From Lactobacillus helveticus DSM 20075 = CGMCC 1.1877 (lineage in GTDB: Bacteria > Bacillota > Bacilli > Lactobacillales > Lactobacillaceae), in the NCBI RefSeq assembly GCF_000160855.1, contig NZ_GG700752.1:185350-202723 (forward strand): a DNA stretch of 17,374 nucleotides, read 5' to 3'. The notes beneath the pieces are model-generated. The model saw only the letters and a list, made by a program, of their open reading frames with translations. It had not been told where the DNA came from and searched no databases. The translations under genes were made by a program, and so were the position numbers. Shown here piece after piece: positions 15,393 to 17,374 of this stretch; the stretch's first letter is position 1; each line of letters opens with the position of its first letter.

Positions 15393-15953
15393 TTGCGATT
15401 TATATTTAAGGCATTAATAGTAGTTGTTATTATCCTTGCATTTCCTTTATCCATAGTTCTTGTCTTTAAAAATTGGTCAACAGCCATTGGTACTAGTACA
15501 CCCATGTCATTAAAGCTTGGTTGGTTGGAGCAGTACGAACCGATATACCTCTTTTGGAGTGGAGTAATTCTGGCGGTACTGTTAATTATTTTTTTGCTTA
15601 TCACACTTTTTTGGCCACGGTCACAATCACTATATCTTCATCAAAAGTCTGATGGTCAAGTGACCGTCAGTAAAAAAGCTATTGAACATTTTGTGCTTTC
15701 AGCACTTCAACATGAACCCTTTATTGGCAACCCCAAGGTATCATCTAAGTTATCACGAAAAGGGATCACACTTAAAATATCGGGTGATCTACTAAATTCA
15801 GTCAATGCCAAGAAACAGACTGCAAATTTTCTTAATCAATTAAAAAAAGATTTGCGTATTTGTCTTGGAATTTCTGAACAGAAAAAAATTAAAATCAGAC
15901 TCGTTGATTTTAATGAGTCGGACGCTAATGTGCATAAATCTCGAGTTATCTAG
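15393..15953 (+). CDS. amaP: Alkaline-shock membrane anchor protein AmaP
   Basis: This 186-residue membrane protein has two transmembrane segments (about residues 5-25 and 52-73) and a cytosolic domain of about 100 residues with an Asp23-like fold pattern. In Staphylococcus aureus AmaP tethers Asp23 to the membrane, and the same gene order (amaP, DUF2273, asp23) is seen here. I take TTG 15393 as the start because AGGAGG (15380-15385) lies 7 bases upstream and the first membrane segment follows directly; GTG 15333 would add 20 residues without membrane or signal character and falls before the predicted transcription start. The C-terminus is KSRVI, and Asp23, two genes downstream, ends SSRVI. 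The next gene's ribosome binding site overlaps the stop codon. Confidence 0.82.
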   Translation: MRFIFKALIVVVIILAFPLSIVLVFKNWSTAIGTSTPMSLKLGWLEQYEPIYLFWSGVILAVLLIIFLLITLFWPRSQSLYLHQKSDGQVTVSKKAIEHFVLSALQHEPFIGNPKVSSKLSRKGITLKISGDLLNSVNAKKQTANFLNQLKKDLRICLGISEQKKIKIRLVDFNESDANVHKSRVI

Positions 15954-15961
15954 GAGGTGAT
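15952..15961 (+). promoter_or_regulatory. Full-length Shine-Dalgarno sequence for the DUF2273 gene
   Basis: AGGAGGTGAT complements ten bases of the 16S rRNA 3' end. It overlaps the amaP stop codon and precedes GTG 15965 by only 3 bases after its end, so it probably compensates for the GTG start and couples the two genes. Confidence 0.8.
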
Positions 15962-15964
15962 ATC

Positions 15965-16150
15965 GTGACCGAACTCATTAAAGCCTATTTTTGGCCACTA
16001 ATTGGTGGAATTGTGGGATTGCTCTTAGCGGTCCTTTTCATCACTTTTGGATTTTTCAAGATGCTTTTTGTTTTGATTTTTATGGCAATCGGGATTACCG
16101 CGGGTTATTATATTCAAAAAACTGGTATCTTAAAAAATGTTTTTAAATAA
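15965..16150 (+). CDS. DUF2273 small membrane protein
   Basis: This 61-residue protein has two hydrophobic segments (about residues 10-32 and 34-52) separated by a short turn, and a basic tail. Short proteins of this build (DUF2273 family) stand between amaP and asp23 in many Firmicutes; their function is unknown and probably structural in the AmaP-Asp23 membrane assembly. It starts with GTG behind a near-perfect Shine-Dalgarno sequence that overlaps the amaP stop. The family call rests on length, membrane layout (WPLIGGIVGLLLAVLF) and gene context. Confidence 0.8.
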   Translation: MTELIKAYFWPLIGGIVGLLLAVLFITFGFFKMLFVLIFMAIGITAGYYIQKTGILKNVFK

Positions 16151-16177
16151 CTGTTTGAATTATAAGGAGAAAAAATT

Positions 16178-16720
16178 ATGCAAAATGGAACGCCAAGTGA
16201 GAAAACAACAACTAACGAGAAGTCTGGTGTTAAAGGTAATTTAACATTTGATGATAAGGTTATTCAAAAGATCATTGGTATCGCACTTTCTGAAGTAGAT
16301 GGCTTATTAACCGTAGATGGCGGCTTTTTCTCAAATGTTGCTCAAAAACTAGTTAATACTTCAGATGTCACATCAGGAATTGATGTAGAGGTTGGAAAAA
16401 AGCAGGTTGCAGTGGATATCGACATTGTTGCTGAATACGGCATTGATATTTCTAAACTGTATGACAAGATCAAAAATGTCATCGTTCGGGAAGTAAAGAA
16501 TATGACCGAATTAGAAGTAATTGAGGTAAATGTGAATGTTGTTGATATCAAGACAAAGGAGCAATATGAAAAAGATTCGACTTCTCTGCAAGATCGCGTG
16601 AGCGATGCCACAGACAAAACGAAGGAAGCCATCATTAAGGGCGCAAAGAAATCGAAGGAAACATTAGGTGACAGCGTTGATAAAGTAACGTCTGACAATA
16701 AATCTAGTCGTGTTATCTAA
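16178..16720 (+). CDS. asp23: Asp23/Gls24 family envelope stress response protein
   Basis: This 180-residue soluble protein belongs to the Asp23/Gls24 (DUF322) family, abundant proteins that lie under the cell membrane and are induced by alkaline or envelope stress. The domain runs from about residue 20 (NLTFDDKVIQKIIGIALSEVDG) through VEVGKKQVAVDIDIVAEYG to LEVIEVNVNVVDI. A charged, Lys/Asp/Ser-rich tail of about 55 residues follows, predicted helical then disordered, ending SSRVI. A flexible N-terminus of about 18 polar residues precedes the domain. The start ATG 16178 has AAGGAG (16164-16169) at 8 bases. The gene follows DUF2273 by 27 bases, and amaP, its presumed membrane anchor, lies just before that. 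Confidence 0.92.
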   Translation: MQNGTPSEKTTTNEKSGVKGNLTFDDKVIQKIIGIALSEVDGLLTVDGGFFSNVAQKLVNTSDVTSGIDVEVGKKQVAVDIDIVAEYGIDISKLYDKIKNVIVREVKNMTELEVIEVNVNVVDIKTKEQYEKDSTSLQDRVSDATDKTKEAIIKGAKKSKETLGDSVDKVTSDNKSSRVI

Positions 16721-16734
16721 GGGAGTGAGTAAAT

Positions 16735-16986
16735 ATGGGACTTATTTGGTCATTAATCGTCGGGGCAATCATTGGTGCCATTGCTGGCGCAATCACTAAC
16801 CGTGGTGCTGCTATGGGCTGGATTGCAAACATCGTAGCTGGTTTAATCGGCGCGTGGATTGGTCAAGGGCTCCTTGGCACTTGGGGCCCTTCGTTAGCTG
16901 GCATGGCATTGATACCATCGATCATTGGGGCAATTATTTTAATTCTGATTGTTTCATTAGTTGTTGGTCGAACCAGTAAAAAGTAA
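16735..16986 (+). CDS. GlsB/YeaQ/YmgE family stress membrane protein
   Basis: This 83-residue protein consists almost wholly of three hydrophobic segments rich in Gly, Ala and Ile, with the family's opening pattern (IWSLIVGAIIGAIAG), a central MGWIANIVAGLIGAWIG and a C-terminal span followed by GRTSKK. Members were once called transglycosylase-associated proteins, but no enzymatic activity is expected from such a sequence; in enterococci GlsB is encoded next to the Gls24 stress protein. It follows asp23 by 14 bases with AAGGGAG as ribosome binding site and belongs to the same operon. Confidence 0.88.
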   Translation: MGLIWSLIVGAIIGAIAGAITNRGAAMGWIANIVAGLIGAWIGQGLLGTWGPSLAGMALIPSIIGAIILILIVSLVVGRTSKK

Positions 16987-16998
16987 GGGTGGAATTTT

Positions 16999-17139
16999 AT
17001 GGACGTCTTGAAAAATGTATTTAAGTTTATGATCGCTTCTACGCTCATTGTAGGTGGTGTCCTCATCGGTGGCACCGTCTTGACTGCTAAGAAAGTGGAT
17101 GGCATTGGTGATACATTGCAACAAAAATTACATGGATAA
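16999..17139 (+). CDS. 46-residue single-span membrane protein, last gene of the Asp23 cluster
   Basis: A short reading frame encodes 46 residues: a positively charged start (MDVLKNVFKF), one hydrophobic, glycine-rich segment (about residues 11-33, IVGGVLIGGTVL) and a polar tail (KKVDGIGDTLQQKLHG). An AAGGGTGG ribosome binding site (16983-16990) lies 8 bases before the ATG, and the gap to the preceding gene is 12 bases, the same tight spacing as elsewhere in the cluster. The coding pattern of a membrane peptide and the good translation signal argue that it is real. I do not recognise the family. It could be a further subunit of the envelope-stress assembly. Confidence 0.72.
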   Translation: MDVLKNVFKFMIASTLIVGGVLIGGTVLTAKKVDGIGDTLQQKLHG

Positions 17140-17266
17140 TTAGCCAAATTTATCTGTATTAGGCTTCTTAGAACGTAAATAATTGAGCAATTGAAGATCA
17201 GTTAATCAATATTTAAATTGGGAAGATAACCCTTTATAAATATAGATTGGAATTTTTTTGATAATT

Positions 17267-17308
17267 AATCAAAGCAGGCACTTTTTTACATAGGTGTTTG
17301 CTTTGATT
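17267..17308. repeat. 15-bp imperfect inverted repeat with T-rich loop
   Basis: AATCAAAGCAGGCAC (17267-17281) pairs with GTGTTTGCTTTGATT (17294-17308), including two G-T wobbles. The T6 run lies in the loop and not after the stem, so this is not a standard terminator; it may be a terminator degenerated or an operator. Confidence 0.55.
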
Positions 17309-17328
17309 TATCTATACATTATGACCTA

Positions 17329-17347
17329 GCAGTTAAAAACTGCTTTT
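17329..17347 (+). terminator. Small possible terminator
   Basis: GCAGTT and AACTGC form a 6-bp stem with an AAA loop, followed by four T residues. It is weak for a terminator, but it is the only stem-plus-T-run after the Asp23 cluster. Confidence 0.4.
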
Positions 17348-17374
17348 ACAGATATAAATATAGTATTCTTACTG

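Larger units (their letters stand above)
17140..17374. other. Non-coding tail with hairpins
   Basis: I see no gene in the last 235 bases. AAATTTATC-type A+T-rich sequence follows the cluster, with a large hairpin at 17267-17308 and a small one at 17329-17347. No well-formed terminator stands immediately after the 46-residue gene. Confidence 0.5.

Noticed and set aside
16342..16698. A 118-codon minus-strand open frame inside asp23
   Set aside because: It is the antisense shadow of the well-supported asp23 gene and has no translation signals or family features.

Overview
The window looks like chromosome from a low-GC lactic acid bacterium of the Lactobacillus acidophilus/johnsonii/gasseri type (Lactobacillus sensu stricto). 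The reasons are the A+T-rich coding style, a maltose-phosphorylase-based maltodextrin locus next to acetate kinase, a KxYKxGKxW-type signal peptide on a mucus-binding/lectin surface protein with an LPxTG anchor, and strong GGAGG ribosome binding sites. The species is an inference from protein character only.

Positions 1-11,760 hold a maltose/maltodextrin locus. The 3' end of acetate kinase (ackA) is followed by two transcription units. Unit 1 is a GH13_31 alpha-glucosidase and a GH13_20 maltogenic amylase/neopullulanase, closed by an intrinsic terminator. Unit 2 is maltose phosphorylase (malP), beta-phosphoglucomutase (pgmB), the sugar-ABC ATPase (msmK/malK) and the binding-protein transporter malE-malF-malG, closed by a strong terminator. 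Both units start behind the same pair of operator-like sites: an identical 14-mer centred on ACCGGT, and about 29 bp downstream an AAACCG(G/C)TTT site. This suggests joint control by LacI-family regulators (MalR and/or CcpA). The logic is import of maltodextrins by MalEFG-MsmK, trimming inside the cell by the two GH13 enzymes, phosphorolysis of maltose to glucose plus beta-glucose-1-phosphate, conversion to glucose-6-phosphate by PgmB, and ATP recovery downstream by acetate kinase.

Positions 11,994-14,229 hold a broken cell-wall adhesin gene: signal peptide, proline-rich spacer, L-type lectin-like domain, MucBP/Mub-type repeats and an LPQTGE anchor, spread over three reading frames. The lectin domain appears to have lost its middle, and a second frame break lies exactly at the edge of a 60-bp direct repeat.

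Positions about 14,320-15,250 are a gene graveyard. A minus-strand open frame fuses the C-terminal part of a UmuC/UvrX-like Y-family polymerase to an IS3-family transposase (OrfB) piece, and butts against the C-terminal third of a DeoR-family regulator on the plus strand.

Positions 15,393-17,139 hold an intact five-gene envelope-stress cluster: amaP, a DUF2273 membrane protein, an Asp23/Gls24 protein, a GlsB/YeaQ/YmgE membrane protein and a 46-residue membrane peptide gene. AmaP and Asp23 end in the same SRVI tetrapeptide. The last 235 bases contain only hairpins. I saw no CRISPR array, tRNA, rRNA or complete mobile element. I found no clearly new system; the best candidates for a second look are the shared C-terminal tag with the tiny terminal peptide of the Asp23 cluster, the twin operator design of the mal units, and the decayed adhesin and chimeric remnant.
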